42,836 nucleotides of DNA from Actinomycetes bacterium (GTDB lineage: Bacteria; Auribacterota; JAJCYG01). This document shows positions 25,501 through 33,786 of the stretch, in pieces. Each line of letters opens with the position of its first letter. Within the stretch, counting starts at the first letter, position 1. Below the pieces are notes generated by a model. The model did no database searches. It saw only the letters and a program-made list of their open reading frames with translations, and was not told where the DNA came from. The stretch covers positions 1-42,836 of the forward strand of contig JAJCYG010000117.1 of NCBI GenBank assembly GCA_029263055.1, in the 5' to 3' direction. A program made the translations under genes and the position numbers.

Positions 25501-26092
25501 TTTGACCTTCAACTTGAAAATGCTTGTCTTCTAAATGTAATCCTCGAGGACGAACAAGCAGGGTGGCAATCAAATCTCGCAACTTGTATTCCTTGTTTTG
25601 ATTTGTGTCAAAATAGGTAATGGTGCCATCTACTGCTTGTTTTAAATTAATTTGACCTTGGATCAGAGCGTCCCATGTTTCACCTGCAGAGTCTTCTAAG
25701 TCTGCCATAAAATGAGATGTTCCCTCTTTCCACTCTCCATCTTCGCGGTCAATCAGCCGAGCTGAGTTTAAAGCATTGATCATAATTTTTGCGTCTTGGG
25801 CAGGGCCTGTAATTTCAACAGGGCGATACAGCATGTCCTCTTTTAAAGGAACGTCTTTATTGGGCTGCCAACCCTGGGCCACAATCGCATCCCAATCCGC
25901 ATCGCGAATATGTGCGGTCTCCATTAAAAACTTCCCTCCACTCCCTGCATCCCACAACAATTGCCGCGCATCCCGTTCCTGTAATAAACGGATTCTTTCT
26001 GCATTAAACTCAAGATGTAAGTCAGAGACAAATTGGAGAGCTTCTTTAGTGAGAATCGAGTCAAAATCTTTTTTTAGTTTCCCTTTACTCAT
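22526..26092 (-). CDS. Bifunctional glyoxylate-cycle enzyme: malate synthase - isocitrate lyase fusion
   Basis: This 1188-residue protein carries both enzymes of the glyoxylate shunt. Residues about 60-560 are malate synthase: LVRPRGLHLEDKHF with the catalytic arginine, TIKVTPLLETL, WDYQFDYIKK and HAMGGMSAFIPV. Residues about 690-1150 are isocitrate lyase: EAGYVSGWQTAA, DADAGFGG-type VADAEAGFGG, the KKCGHLGGK signature with catalytic C868, and NCSPSFNW. A linker of about 130 residues joins them. The order (synthase first) is as I recall it for the Euglena fusion and opposite to the nematode one. Glyoxylate could be passed directly between sites. No frameshift is visible and all signatures are present. 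The C-terminal tail is Lys/Glu/Pro-rich. Confidence 0.95.
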   Translation of the reverse strand: MSKGKLKKDFDSILTKEALQFVSDLHLEFNAERIRLLQERDARQLLWDAGSGGKFLMETAHIRDADWDAIVAQGWQPNKDVPLKEDMLYRPVEITGPAQDAKIMINALNSARLIDREDGEWKEGTSHFMADLEDSAGETWDALIQGQINLKQAVDGTITYFDTNQNKEYKLRDLIATLLVRPRGLHLEDKHFQVEGQNVSASLIDFGLYLFHNHKALTEKGTAPYYYIPKLQSYKEVMWWNQVLTRSEEMLGLPVGTIKVTPLLETLALTYQVEETIWALKDHIAGINAGRWDYQFDYIKKLRNHYRHVLPDRQLVTMEVTFMKAYVLNLIRACHKWGIHAMGGMSAFIPVASQLSYQTVIPGLDSKVATKVWKVLHLEGSYFDDIGNVTEKFNPDHPILDVDLSPLANEIAKSNGMTIDQVLEEITKLMKNSLHDRDLNKMAMEKVKQDKELEFIVRGHDGTWIAHPGLAIQTRKIADAAFKKQGDGKNQFSRQLTYTDVIKEIDSSAKPKNGKEFDRKEYETFMEKALIEAPKSNNPKNTKEKFEITEAGIRFNASVGIEYLAHWLRGKGAKAINNLMEDLATAEISRTQLWQWIWQAVKTDQGVRVTSQNVRQMLKEELAVLIKKHPQDEGVLNVAEQLFAISVTNENLDRFIPEFVYDFLDKIDKIISRMQEDKEPLQNPKEIQALREAWAKDPRWAGIKRNYTPHQVLMLHGEISIEYTRACHAAEKLWKLTRNGQWVRTFGFVNGNQAMQAVKAGLEAGYVSGWQTAAANNRDLSVFPDQSIYQANSVPDVVREINNALKAQEQIHHIEGTRPDIDWVVPLVADAEAGFGGTNNAFELMKSMIRAGAAGVHFEDQVAAEKKCGHLGGKVLVPTSYFIRTLNTARIAADVMKTPTILIARTDADSAQLLMSDIDPYDKALMIGSTKGLSYEEIKAFINRSEIKAAGGAKSDAAFKKGIMTFDIAEKKGLLDLTKKWKPARDPDKGYFLVHGGVEGSIRRAIAYAPYADLIWMETSHPSVAEFKEFTEGVRGYSPDGGKSHPFKDKKFAYNCSPSFNWRSKLSDKEIASFQEDLAALGAVYQFITLAGIHGLWHQSFQFARVYKDQGMKAYVEKVQEPEFASEEQGYTGDRHQREVRTGYYDKLTQFLSGGKSQTKALEGSTESDQFYEKKKKDEEPPPLAKSA

Positions 26093-26210
26093 AACACCCC
26101 AAGAATGGTTTATATTATTATTATAACATTTTATATAGAGGAATGTTACGGGGAGTCATTTCGACAGTCGAGATCCCAAACAACGTCATTCTAAGGCATT
26201 AAGGCTCGCA

Positions 26211-26234
26211 GGGTTACTTATAAAGGACAACCGT
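26211..26234. repeat. 24-bp direct repeat, left copy, beside the MazEF module
   Basis: This 24-bp sequence starting GGGTTACTTATA differs by one base from 26959-26982. On the minus strand it reads as a gene end, ATVVLYK-stop, like the C-terminus of the methyltransferase at 26962. It may be a remnant of a target-gene 3' end or an attachment-site half. Confidence 0.75.
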
Positions 26235-26273
26235 TGCTTTTGGCGTGTTTAGCGCAGGTTTCATAATTTGATT

Positions 26274-26630
26274 TTAATCGATTTCTTTAGGGTGAAGAAC
26301 GAGATCAATACCTTCTAAGACTTCGTGAAACCTTGTTTTGGTTAGAGAACCTATTTTTTCTTCTAAGTCTGATTTATCAACTGTGTAGATTTGAGAAACA
26401 TTGATAACACTTTTTTTAGGAAGATTAGCTTCTTTTTTTAAGAGCAAAATATTTCCTGGTGCTTTGGCTCGATCTAAATTTGACGTGATGGTACAAACAA
26501 CAACAGTGTTTATTTTACTTTGGTTAAAAAGGTTATTTTGTATGACCAAGCAGGGTCTGATTTGAGCAGGGCTCGAGCCTGATGGTTTCCCTAAATTAAG
26601 CCAGAAAAGATCCCCTTGTTTGACTACCAT
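26274..26630 (-). CDS. mazF: MazF/PemK-family endoribonuclease toxin
   Basis: A 118-residue MazF-fold toxin: GDLFWLNLG at the start, SSPAQIRPCLVIQN with the conserved arginine-proline, and VVVCTITSNLDRAKAPGN, where the Thr/Ser cluster is conserved. Such proteins cleave mRNA at short motifs. Its ATG overlaps the antitoxin gene by 7 bp. The module lies between 24-bp direct repeats. Confidence 0.9.
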   Translation of the reverse strand: MVVKQGDLFWLNLGKPSGSSPAQIRPCLVIQNNLFNQSKINTVVVCTITSNLDRAKAPGNILLLKKEANLPKKSVINVSQIYTVDKSDLEEKIGSLTKTRFHEVLEGIDLVLHPKEID

Positions 26631-26875
26631 TCATCAATCACTTTCAAAGAACGTTTTAATGCTTGACGGTGAAATTTATTTTCTTCTTCTGTAGATTCTT
26701 GGGTGTAAACTTTATTCAAGGTCTTTAATGTTTTTATATTTTTTTGTTTTTCAATAAACTCTTGAACAGCTTTTGAAAAAATTTCACTGCGTGAAACATG
26801 CAGTTCTTTGGCGAGATTTTCTACTTCATGGAAGACACCATCTTGAATGGAAATTGCTGTTTTTACCGTACTCAT
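26624..26875 (-). CDS. mazE: Ribbon-helix-helix antitoxin of the MazF module
   Basis: An 83-residue protein with an N-terminal ribbon-helix-helix DNA-binding region (TAISIQDGVFHEVENLAKEL, then HVSRSEIFSKAVQEFIEKQ) and a charged C-terminal tail that would wrap the toxin. The ATG at 26875 has AGAGGTGG upstream; a longer reading from 26908 would start inside the promoter. An RHH-type partner is common for PemK/MazF toxins, as in MazE6-like pairs. The palindrome in its promoter fits autorepression. Confidence 0.85.
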   Translation of the reverse strand: MSTVKTAISIQDGVFHEVENLAKELHVSRSEIFSKAVQEFIEKQKNIKTLKTLNKVYTQESTEEENKFHRQALKRSLKVIDEW

Positions 26876-26890
26876 AATACCACCTCTTGT

Positions 26891-26927
26891 TATACTATTA
26901 GTATACACTATAGTTATACCCAGTCAA
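26891..26927 (-). promoter_or_regulatory. Promoter and operator palindrome of the toxin-antitoxin module
   Basis: Minus strand: -35 TTGACT (26922-26927), 16 bp, -10 TATACT (26900-26905). A 15-bp palindrome TATACTA-T-TAGTATA (26891-26905) covers the -10, and a second related half-site lies in the spacer, the layout of an autorepressed operon. Confidence 0.65.
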
Positions 26928-26958
26928 CCTCTTTTTATAGCTTTTACTCTGGCTGGAA

Positions 26959-26982
26959 GGGTTACTTATAGAGGACAACCGT
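26959..26982. repeat. 24-bp direct repeat, right copy, at the methyltransferase 3' end
   Basis: This copy is one mismatch from 26211-26234. It includes the last codons and stop of the methyltransferase-like gene, so the two copies bracket the MazEF module by 724 bp. Confidence 0.75.
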
Positions 26983-27774
26983 CCCCTTTTCAGTGGGGAA
27001 GGTAGAAGCCTTTAGCTGGGGAAATTGCTTGAGCCATTTCTGCACTATTTGCTGCTCATCAGGGCGGATCATGTCATCCACGACAATGATTGCGTTAGGA
27101 CTTAGCTTGTCAAATAAAAGAGGGAGGGCAGGATAGCGGGCTAAAGATTGAGTTTTGAAAAAAGGACCATCCACAAAAAGAAGATCTATTGTTTCTAATG
27201 ATTGATAAAAAGCAGTGTCATACCACTGCCATTCTTTATCCTCTATTTTAATTGGCTTTAGGGGTGCGTGGATCAAACTGACCACACCTTCTAATTGATG
27301 TTTTTTTATTTCATGTTGATTTTTTGAGTAGCACTCTTCATCACTCTCTAACGAGATTAATGAACCTTGTTTATTTAGTTTTAATGCATAGCCCATAATT
27401 AAAGAAGAGACACCTGAGCCACATTCAAGAATTTGTTTCGGTTGCTTCTCTATAATTTTATCGACGAGAATTTTGGCTAAATCAGGTGAAACAGCAAAAT
27501 GACGCAGAGAAGGTAAAGGAGCTATTAAAGGAAGTACTTTGACTATATTGGTAAAGGATTCGGTTTGTTTATAAAAGTTTTCTTGATTCTTTTTTGTTTC
27601 AATCAGCGCATTTTTAGCCTGCCTTTGTAGACGGCGATAATGAATAAACTGAATCGCTAACAAAGAGAAAAGAAGGAAAGTGATCGCTATAAGCGATAGA
27701 GAAAAGAGAAAAAGAACAGCTGCAATAAAAAGTAAGCCTACCAAGATAAGAAGATCTTTAGTTTTAAGAGACAT
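26962..27774 (-). CDS. Membrane-anchored SAM-dependent methyltransferase-like protein
   Basis: The protein has 270 residues. Two hydrophobic segments at the N-terminus (about 8-43) anchor it; a charged linker follows. From about 110 it is a class-I methyltransferase fold: QILECGSGVSSLIMGYAL (motif I), LISLESDEECY (acidic end of strand 2), DLLFVDGPF (motif IV) and AIIVVDDM. This is closest to the Methyltransf_24-type proteins that often sit in glycan loci. The substrate is unknown. Its last 24 bp form one of the direct repeats around the toxin-antitoxin module. Confidence 0.78.
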   Translation of the reverse strand: MSLKTKDLLILVGLLFIAAVLFLFSLSLIAITFLLFSLLAIQFIHYRRLQRQAKNALIETKKNQENFYKQTESFTNIVKVLPLIAPLPSLRHFAVSPDLAKILVDKIIEKQPKQILECGSGVSSLIMGYALKLNKQGSLISLESDEECYSKNQHEIKKHQLEGVVSLIHAPLKPIKIEDKEWQWYDTAFYQSLETIDLLFVDGPFFKTQSLARYPALPLLFDKLSPNAIIVVDDMIRPDEQQIVQKWLKQFPQLKASTFPTEKGTVVLYK

Positions 27775-27876
27775 TTATAAGCACCAACATTTAGGAATAC
27801 CTTCTCCTTCAAAAATTTATACGGTAAATATAGCATAACTTCAAACTTGTTTATTTTTAGGATTAAATCTTAAGGA

Positions 27877-28866
27877 TTAAGACGTAATATGCTTTTTTCT
27901 GAAGGGGAAAAGACCCAAAAGAGCTGATCCCAAGAGAAACAGAGTTATGGGTTCAGGAGCAGGAGCAGATTCTAAAAGAGCAATTTGTCCTACATTACCA
28001 AGTCCTGCGGTAATAATATCTTCAACACCAGAACCATCTAAATTTAATCGACGCACTTTATTTTCACCATCACTTGTGACATAAATTTTTCCTGCGACTA
28101 AATCTAAATCAAGACCATAAGGAATCGACAATCCGGCAGGAGTTAAATCTTCAATATTGGAACCATCTAGATTGGCTCGTTTCAGTGTATGTGCTCCTCG
28201 GTCAGTCCAATAAAACTTACCTCCCGCAGCATCTACAGCAATATCTGCCGGATTACTTAATCCAGTAGTAATTAAATCTTCAGCACCCGAACCATCTAAA
28301 TTGGCACGCCTAATTTTACCCGCATTTTCAACCCAATAGATCTTGTCATTAGTTAGATCTAAATCAAGGCTGTATGCAAACGGTGTTCCTCCAGCGATGG
28401 TTAAAGCTTCTATACTCGAACCATCTAAGTTTGCTCGTTTAATAAAACTTCCTGAAAAGTCTGTAAAATACATTTTTCCACCAGAGACATCTAAGTCTAT
28501 ACCCCACGTATTTATTAACCCACCTGTTGCTGCTGTAATTAAGGTTTCTACACCCGAACCATTTAAATTAGACCGCTGGATTAGATTTGTTCCATAATCT
28601 GCCCAATAAATCTTTGAGTTTGTGGAATCAACTGCAAGGGCAAAAGGGGATGACAAGCCAGTCACCACATTTTGCAGATTAGAACCATCTAAATCCGCAC
28701 CTTTGATTGCAGATCCGCTATACTCGCCAATAAATAATTCAGAGGCTTTTGCTTGAAAAGAAAATCCAAAAAATAAAAGGAGAGATAAAAAAAGAAGAGT
28801 AAAAAAATGTCCTGCTTTTAAATGAACAAAAAGGAATGATTTTCTAACTTTATTTTGTTTCAACAC
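27877..28866 (-). CDS. PEP-CTERM beta-propeller (YWTD/LDLR-type repeat) protein
   Basis: The protein has 329 residues: a long N-terminus with a hydrophobic signal segment (about 21-37, cut near AKA-S), then about six repeats of the form IKRANLDGS...DLDLTNDKIYW, the YWTD/NHL-type blades. It ends with a PEP-CTERM sorting signal: PEPITLFLLGSALLGL followed by basic residues. Such proteins are processed by an exosortase and reach the cell surface or extracellular polymer. No exosortase is in the window. The start is uncertain: the GTG at 28866 and the TTG at 28863 are both near AAAAGG. Confidence 0.88.
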   Translation of the reverse strand: MLKQNKVRKSFLFVHLKAGHFFTLLFLSLLLFFGFSFQAKASELFIGEYSGSAIKGADLDGSNLQNVVTGLSSPFALAVDSTNSKIYWADYGTNLIQRSNLNGSGVETLITAATGGLINTWGIDLDVSGGKMYFTDFSGSFIKRANLDGSSIEALTIAGGTPFAYSLDLDLTNDKIYWVENAGKIRRANLDGSGAEDLITTGLSNPADIAVDAAGGKFYWTDRGAHTLKRANLDGSNIEDLTPAGLSIPYGLDLDLVAGKIYVTSDGENKVRRLNLDGSGVEDIITAGLGNVGQIALLESAPAPEPITLFLLGSALLGLFPFRKKHITS

Positions 28867-28926
28867 CTTTTAAACTCCATAAGATAATTATAACATATGG
28901 TCAAGAAAAGGTAGGAGAGGGGCTAT

Positions 28927-30738
28927 TTAAGAGGAAGAAGCAACCACTAAATTTTCAGCTTCAGTGACCATTTCCTCTATGACAGAGAGTCCAGTTTGCC
29001 AGAAGGCGGGATCTTGGATATCTAAGCCCATGATGGCGCAAATCTCTTCAGGTTTGCGGGAGCCACCCAGAGAGAGCATTTTTTTAAATTTTGGGACAAA
29101 ATCTGCGGGGTCTTCTTGGTACTTTTTGTACAAGGCTAAAACTAAAAGTTGTGCAAAAGAATAAGCGTAACAATAAAAGGGTGTGTGAATAAAATGAGGG
29201 ATATACATCCACCACGATTTGTATTCCTCGGTTAGTTCTACGGCATTGCCATGCATCGGTTCATTGGCTTCTAACCAAAATTGAGAAATTTGTTCGGTTG
29301 AAAGTTCTCCTTGCTTAACAGCTCCTTCATGCAACTTGGCTTCAAAGTCAGTCATCACGATTTGACGAAAGACTGTGGCAAACATATCTTCGATTTTACC
29401 GCAGAGTAGACCTAGCTTTTGTTTTGGGTCTGTGGTCTGTTTTTTGAGTTTGTCAAAGATAAGGACTTCACCAAATACCGAGGCTGTTTCAGCTAAAGTA
29501 AGGGGTGCATCTGCCTCAAAAATACCTGCAGGCCGAGCTAAATATTGGTGAATGCCATGCCCCAGTTCATGCGCCACAGTCATCACATCGCGTTGCTTGC
29601 CTGTGTAATTGGTAAAAACCCATGGGTGCAAATCAGAAGTTGAAGAACAACAAAATGCCCCGCCCCGTTTTCCTTCACGCACTTCAGCATCAATCCAGTT
29701 CTTATCAAAAAAGAGATCAGCAATAGTACCAAACTCTTTATCAAACTCATGATAGCCGTTGCTGACGATTTGTCGGCATTCTTCCCAGCTGGTCACGGAT
29801 GTATCTGGCAACACAGGTGCGTAGCGATCATAATCATATAAAGCATCAAGGCCGAGCAGTTTCTTTTTTAAATTATAGTATCTCTCGACGAGGGAATACC
29901 CCCCTTTAACTGATTTGATTAAAGACTCCACAACCGGCATAGAAATTTCATTAGCCATATTGCGAGATTTCATAGGATGATCATAATCACGCAACTCATT
30001 GCTTGATTTATGATCTTGAGCAATCATGTTAAAAATATAAGTAATCACACGCCCATTATCCTGAAGGCCTTTGGTTAAAGATTCGTGCCCTTTCTGACGC
30101 TGTTTACGGTCAGGTGAATAAAGAAGAGCCAATACTTCGCCCTCTGTTTTCTTTTCAGGAGTGCCATTATTTTGAATAGTAAAAGGGATGTTGTTAACCA
30201 GCTCATCAAAGAGACGAGAAAAAGCACGGCCTCCTGTGTTGGCTTTGATATCTAAAATCTTTTCTTCAGGTTCACTTAAAAGATGATCAGCATAAAGCCG
30301 CATTGTTTCTAAATAGTGTTTGTAAAATGCCACTTGTTTGTCTTCAACCAGAGGCTTGACCACTGATTCATCGAGGCTGGTCCACTGCAGGTCCCAAAAC
30401 CGAAGATGATGACGTATCTCTGTGAGCTCGAGTTGAACCTTATTATAAAAAGCACCCATTTTTTGATCATTGGTGTGGGCTGCATGCAACAACATTGCAT
30501 ACACAATAGGCTTAGTTGAAATTTCAGTGATGACCTCGAGCTCTTTTAATAACTCAGGTATAGGATTTGATTTTTCTTTGCCTGTTGAAAGGTTGTCTAA
30601 AATCGGTTTGTATTTTTTTTCAAAGGCGAGCGCTTTATCTTTAGCAAGCTGAATATCTTTAGCAAGCTTCGGGTCGTCCATTGACTGGTACAAATCAGAG
30701 AGGTCCCACACAACACCTTTGGCTGGATTCTCAGACAT
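28927..30738 (-). CDS. pepF: Oligoendopeptidase F (M3 family)
   Basis: A 603-residue cytosolic zinc metallopeptidase that degrades oligopeptides. The HExxH site is HELGHGIHQ with H390, E391 and H394; the third ligand is the glutamate in LAETASVFGE. The start MSENPAKGVVWDLSDLYQS is typical. It begins 2 nt after the ilvD stop and so shares its transcript, although no metabolic link is known. Confidence 0.95.
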   Translation of the reverse strand: MSENPAKGVVWDLSDLYQSMDDPKLAKDIQLAKDKALAFEKKYKPILDNLSTGKEKSNPIPELLKELEVITEISTKPIVYAMLLHAAHTNDQKMGAFYNKVQLELTEIRHHLRFWDLQWTSLDESVVKPLVEDKQVAFYKHYLETMRLYADHLLSEPEEKILDIKANTGGRAFSRLFDELVNNIPFTIQNNGTPEKKTEGEVLALLYSPDRKQRQKGHESLTKGLQDNGRVITYIFNMIAQDHKSSNELRDYDHPMKSRNMANEISMPVVESLIKSVKGGYSLVERYYNLKKKLLGLDALYDYDRYAPVLPDTSVTSWEECRQIVSNGYHEFDKEFGTIADLFFDKNWIDAEVREGKRGGAFCCSSTSDLHPWVFTNYTGKQRDVMTVAHELGHGIHQYLARPAGIFEADAPLTLAETASVFGEVLIFDKLKKQTTDPKQKLGLLCGKIEDMFATVFRQIVMTDFEAKLHEGAVKQGELSTEQISQFWLEANEPMHGNAVELTEEYKSWWMYIPHFIHTPFYCYAYSFAQLLVLALYKKYQEDPADFVPKFKKMLSLGGSRKPEEICAIMGLDIQDPAFWQTGLSVIEEMVTEAENLVVASSS

Positions 30739-30740
30739 GC

Positions 30741-32426
30741 TTACGCCTCCGACGTGGTCGCGCCTTGAGAGGCAGAGGTGACGAGCTTGGCATATTTAGC
30801 CAACACGCCTCGTTTGTGTTTTAGCGCAGGAGCTTTCCAGCTTTTTAAACGTGTGACAATTTCTTCGTCAGAAAGTCTGATTTCGAGTTTACCTGTTTCA
30901 GCATCAATCAAAATAGAGTCTCCATCTTGAACCACAGCAATCGGTCCACCGACTTGGGCTTCAGGAACAATATGGCCCACAACATGGCCATGGGTTCCAC
31001 CAGAAAAACGACCGTCTGTTATTAAAGAAACAGAATCACCTAAACCTTTGCCCATTAGTGCCGCAGTCACAGAAAGCATTTCACGCATTCCAGGTCCCCC
31101 TTTAGGGCCTTCATAACGAATCACAACCACATCATCGGCTTGAACCACACCGTCGACAATGGCTTTATAAGTCTCTTCTTCGCTATTAAAAACTCGCGCT
31201 GGGCCTTCATGCACAATCTTTTTTAAACCCGCAATTTTACAAACCGCCCCTTCTGGAGCCAGGTTTCCACGTAAAATCACAAGCGGTCCTTTTTTCATTA
31301 AAGGATCTTGAAAGGTTTTAACCACGACCTGACCTTTTGTAAGTTCTGGCCAAGCATCTAAATTTTCTTTTAAGGTTTTACCGGAAACTGTCAGCACATC
31401 GCCATGCAACAAACCTTCAGCCAAAAGAATCTTCATCACACCCGGCACACCCCCGACGCGGCCCAAGTCTGCCATCACATATTGCCCACCTGGTTTTAAG
31501 TCCGCCATATGAGGCACGTTTTTACCGATTCGTTCAAAATCATCAATGGTTAAATCGACATCGATTTCACGCGCAATGGCAATCAAATGCAAAATCGCAT
31601 TTGTTGATCCGCCCAAAGCCATGACTGTGGTAATAGCATTTTCGAATGCGTTTTTGGTTAAGATATCTTTAGGGGTAATATTTTGTTTGAGCAGTTCTAA
31701 AAGTTGCAAACCTGCTTGATGACAATCTTCTAATTTCTCGTCGCTAACTGCAGGACGTGAAGAGCTACCTGGCAAAGACATACCTAATGCTTCAATAGCT
31801 GAAGCCATGGTATTGGCTGTATACATACCGCCGCACGAACCAGGTCCAGGACACGCATTTTTTTCAATCTCTAAAAATTCTTCTTTGGAAATTTTACCGC
31901 CGCTATATTGTCCCACTGCTTCAAAGATAGAAACAATGTCAATATCAGCGCCTTGGCACTTACCCGGTAAAATCGTTCCACCATAAACAAAAATCGCAGG
32001 CACATTCAAACGAGACAAAGCCATCAAACAACCTGGCATATTTTTATCACAACCGCCAATAGCGAGCATGCCATCAAAGCGCATGGCGCCACCAACTGTT
32101 TCAATCGAATCAGCAATCACTTCGCGAGAAGGCAATGAATAGTGCATGCCATCATGGCCCATGGAAATCCCATCACTCACTGTAATGGTATTAAAAATTT
32201 GCGGCACACCACCTGCTTCACGCACACCTGCTTTAGCCTTTTCAGCCAAGCCATTGATGTGAACGTTACAAGGTGTGACCTCACTCCAGGTACTTGCCAC
32301 CCCAACCATCGGCTTTTTAAAATCTTCATCTTTAAAACCAACAGCACGCAACATGGCCCTGTTAGGAGCCCGGCTATCCCCATCAGTTAACATTGAACTT
32401 TTCTTTTTAAGGTCTTTTGAATTCAT
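30741..32426 (-). CDS. ilvD: Dihydroxy-acid dehydratase
   Basis: A 561-residue enzyme of the third step in valine and isoleucine synthesis. Signatures are CDKNMPGC (iron-sulfur cysteine), [14 protein letters not shown] and the C-terminal [20 protein letters not shown] (32441-32446) lies 14 bp upstream of the ATG and there is no clear ribosome-binding sequence, so the leader should be very short. It is first gene of an ilvD-pepF unit. Confidence 0.97.
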   Translation of the reverse strand: MNSKDLKKKSSMLTDGDSRAPNRAMLRAVGFKDEDFKKPMVGVASTWSEVTPCNVHINGLAEKAKAGVREAGGVPQIFNTITVSDGISMGHDGMHYSLPSREVIADSIETVGGAMRFDGMLAIGGCDKNMPGCLMALSRLNVPAIFVYGGTILPGKCQGADIDIVSIFEAVGQYSGGKISKEEFLEIEKNACPGPGSCGGMYTANTMASAIEALGMSLPGSSSRPAVSDEKLEDCHQAGLQLLELLKQNITPKDILTKNAFENAITTVMALGGSTNAILHLIAIAREIDVDLTIDDFERIGKNVPHMADLKPGGQYVMADLGRVGGVPGVMKILLAEGLLHGDVLTVSGKTLKENLDAWPELTKGQVVVKTFQDPLMKKGPLVILRGNLAPEGAVCKIAGLKKIVHEGPARVFNSEEETYKAIVDGVVQADDVVVIRYEGPKGGPGMREMLSVTAALMGKGLGDSVSLITDGRFSGGTHGHVVGHIVPEAQVGGPIAVVQDGDSILIDAETGKLEIRLSDEEIVTRLKSWKAPALKHKRGVLAKYAKLVTSASQGATTSEA

Positions 32427-32566
32427 AGTGGGAAGACTTTATCATAAACCCCTCTAATGAGTGAAGAAGGAATATATTGATATACCGCTAAGCTATTGAA
32501 GCTAAAGTGGTTTGACGCAAATATGAAGGATTTTTGTTGCATTTAATCGCTTAATTATACATAATA

Positions 32567-32584
32567 CCGCTAATTAAATAGCGG
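32567..32584. promoter_or_regulatory. CCGCTA palindrome upstream of the DUF4143 ATPase
   Basis: CCGCTAATTAAATAGCGG has perfect 6-bp arms, extended by AT-rich partial symmetry. An extra half-site CCGCTAA is at 32485-32491. It lies 11 bp before the ATG and could be an operator, for example for autoregulation of the ATPase. Confidence 0.5.
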
Positions 32585-32595
32585 AATTAATACAA

Positions 32596-33720
32596 ATGAT
32601 AAAGAGAAGCCTACTCAATAACTTAGAAAAAAGCCTTGTTCAAGAAAAGGCACTCATCCTTTATGGGCCAAGAAGAACAGGAAAAACAACTCTTTTAAGA
32701 GAGCTCTGCCAATCAAAGCAAGAGCCCTTTAAATTTGTGGATGGAGAAGATCGCAGTATTCAAGAAATTCTCTCTTCAACCCGGCTTCAAACCTTAAAAG
32801 AATTTCTTGGAAAGACAACTTTACTTATTATTGATGAAGCACAAAAAATCCCCAACATTGGAAGTAACATTAAGTTAATCGTTGATCATTTACCTCATGT
32901 AAAAATCATTGCCAGTGGTTCTGCTTCATTTTCTTTGGCTCAAAAAGTTGGAGAACCTTTAACAGGAAGACAAATTACGTTTCGTTTGTATCCGCTCTCT
33001 TTAAAAGAATTGTTAGACTACGCCGGAATAGAAAACCGAGCCACCTTAACAGAAAACAATCTTATGATTTACGGTGGTTATCCAGAAACATTTAAACTCG
33101 ACAACGACGAAAAAGCCCAATACCTAAAAGAGTTAACCCAATCGACTCTACTTAGAGATATCCTAGAAATGGAAAATGTTCGTAATCCAAAAAAGATTCA
33201 AGACCTTCTTATTTTACTTGCGTTTCAAATAGGAAAAGAAGTCTCTCTTTCAGAGTTAGGCAATCATTTAGACCTACATAAAGACACTGTATTTCGCTAC
33301 TTAGATCTCTTAGAAAAGAGTTTTGTCATATTAAACATTCGAGGGTTTAGTCGAAACTTAAGAAAAGAGGTAACAAAAAACTCGAGATACTATTTTTATG
33401 ACAATGGAATACGAAATGCTTTGATTAATAATTTCAATCCTTTAAACCTCCGCGATGATGTAGGAGATTTGTGGGAAAATTTTATTGTGATGGAACGGCT
33501 CAAAAGACAAAGCTATCAACAAATGAATGTGAACAACTATTTTTGGCGGACCTATGATAAGCAAGAAATCGATTGGGTAGAAGAACGAAACGGAAAACTG
33601 TACGGATATGAATTTAAGTGGAAGAAAAATAAAATCAAAATTCCTTCCGCCTGGAAAAAAACTTACCCCAATGCTAAATACGAAATCATCTCTCAAGAAA
33701 ATTATTTAGACTTTATTTAA
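32596..33720 (+). CDS. AAA+ ATPase with DUF4143 domain
   Basis: The protein has 374 residues: Walker A GPRRTGKT (24-31), Walker B LLIIDEAQ, sensor-like IIASGSA, then a winged-helix-like region and a C-terminal DUF4143/nuclease-like fold with DWVEERNGKLYGYEFKWKK. The family is very common in gut and candidate-phylum genomes, often many copies per genome, and its role is unknown. No ribosome-binding sequence is visible; a palindrome lies just upstream. Confidence 0.92.
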   Translation: MIKRSLLNNLEKSLVQEKALILYGPRRTGKTTLLRELCQSKQEPFKFVDGEDRSIQEILSSTRLQTLKEFLGKTTLLIIDEAQKIPNIGSNIKLIVDHLPHVKIIASGSASFSLAQKVGEPLTGRQITFRLYPLSLKELLDYAGIENRATLTENNLMIYGGYPETFKLDNDEKAQYLKELTQSTLLRDILEMENVRNPKKIQDLLILLAFQIGKEVSLSELGNHLDLHKDTVFRYLDLLEKSFVILNIRGFSRNLRKEVTKNSRYYFYDNGIRNALINNFNPLNLRDDVGDLWENFIVMERLKRQSYQQMNVNNYFWRTYDKQEIDWVEERNGKLYGYEFKWKKNKIKIPSAWKKTYPNAKYEIISQENYLDFI

Positions 33721-33732
33721 GAAACAAATCGA

Positions 33733-33761
33733 TTGACAAAGCAGCAAATAAGCGTTATTTT
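33733..33761 (+). promoter_or_regulatory. sigma70 promoter of the 321-aa exported protein
   Basis: A perfect -35 TTGACA (33733-33738) and -10 TATTTT (33756-33761) are spaced by 17 bp. The ATG follows 25 bp downstream. Confidence 0.65.
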
Positions 33762-33786
33762 TTATTCCAATTATTTGTAGTGCAAT

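Noticed and set aside
32461..32595. CCGCTAA repeats as a possible CRISPR or iteron array
   Set aside because: There are only three partial copies with irregular spacing and no spacers; an operator is the simpler reading.
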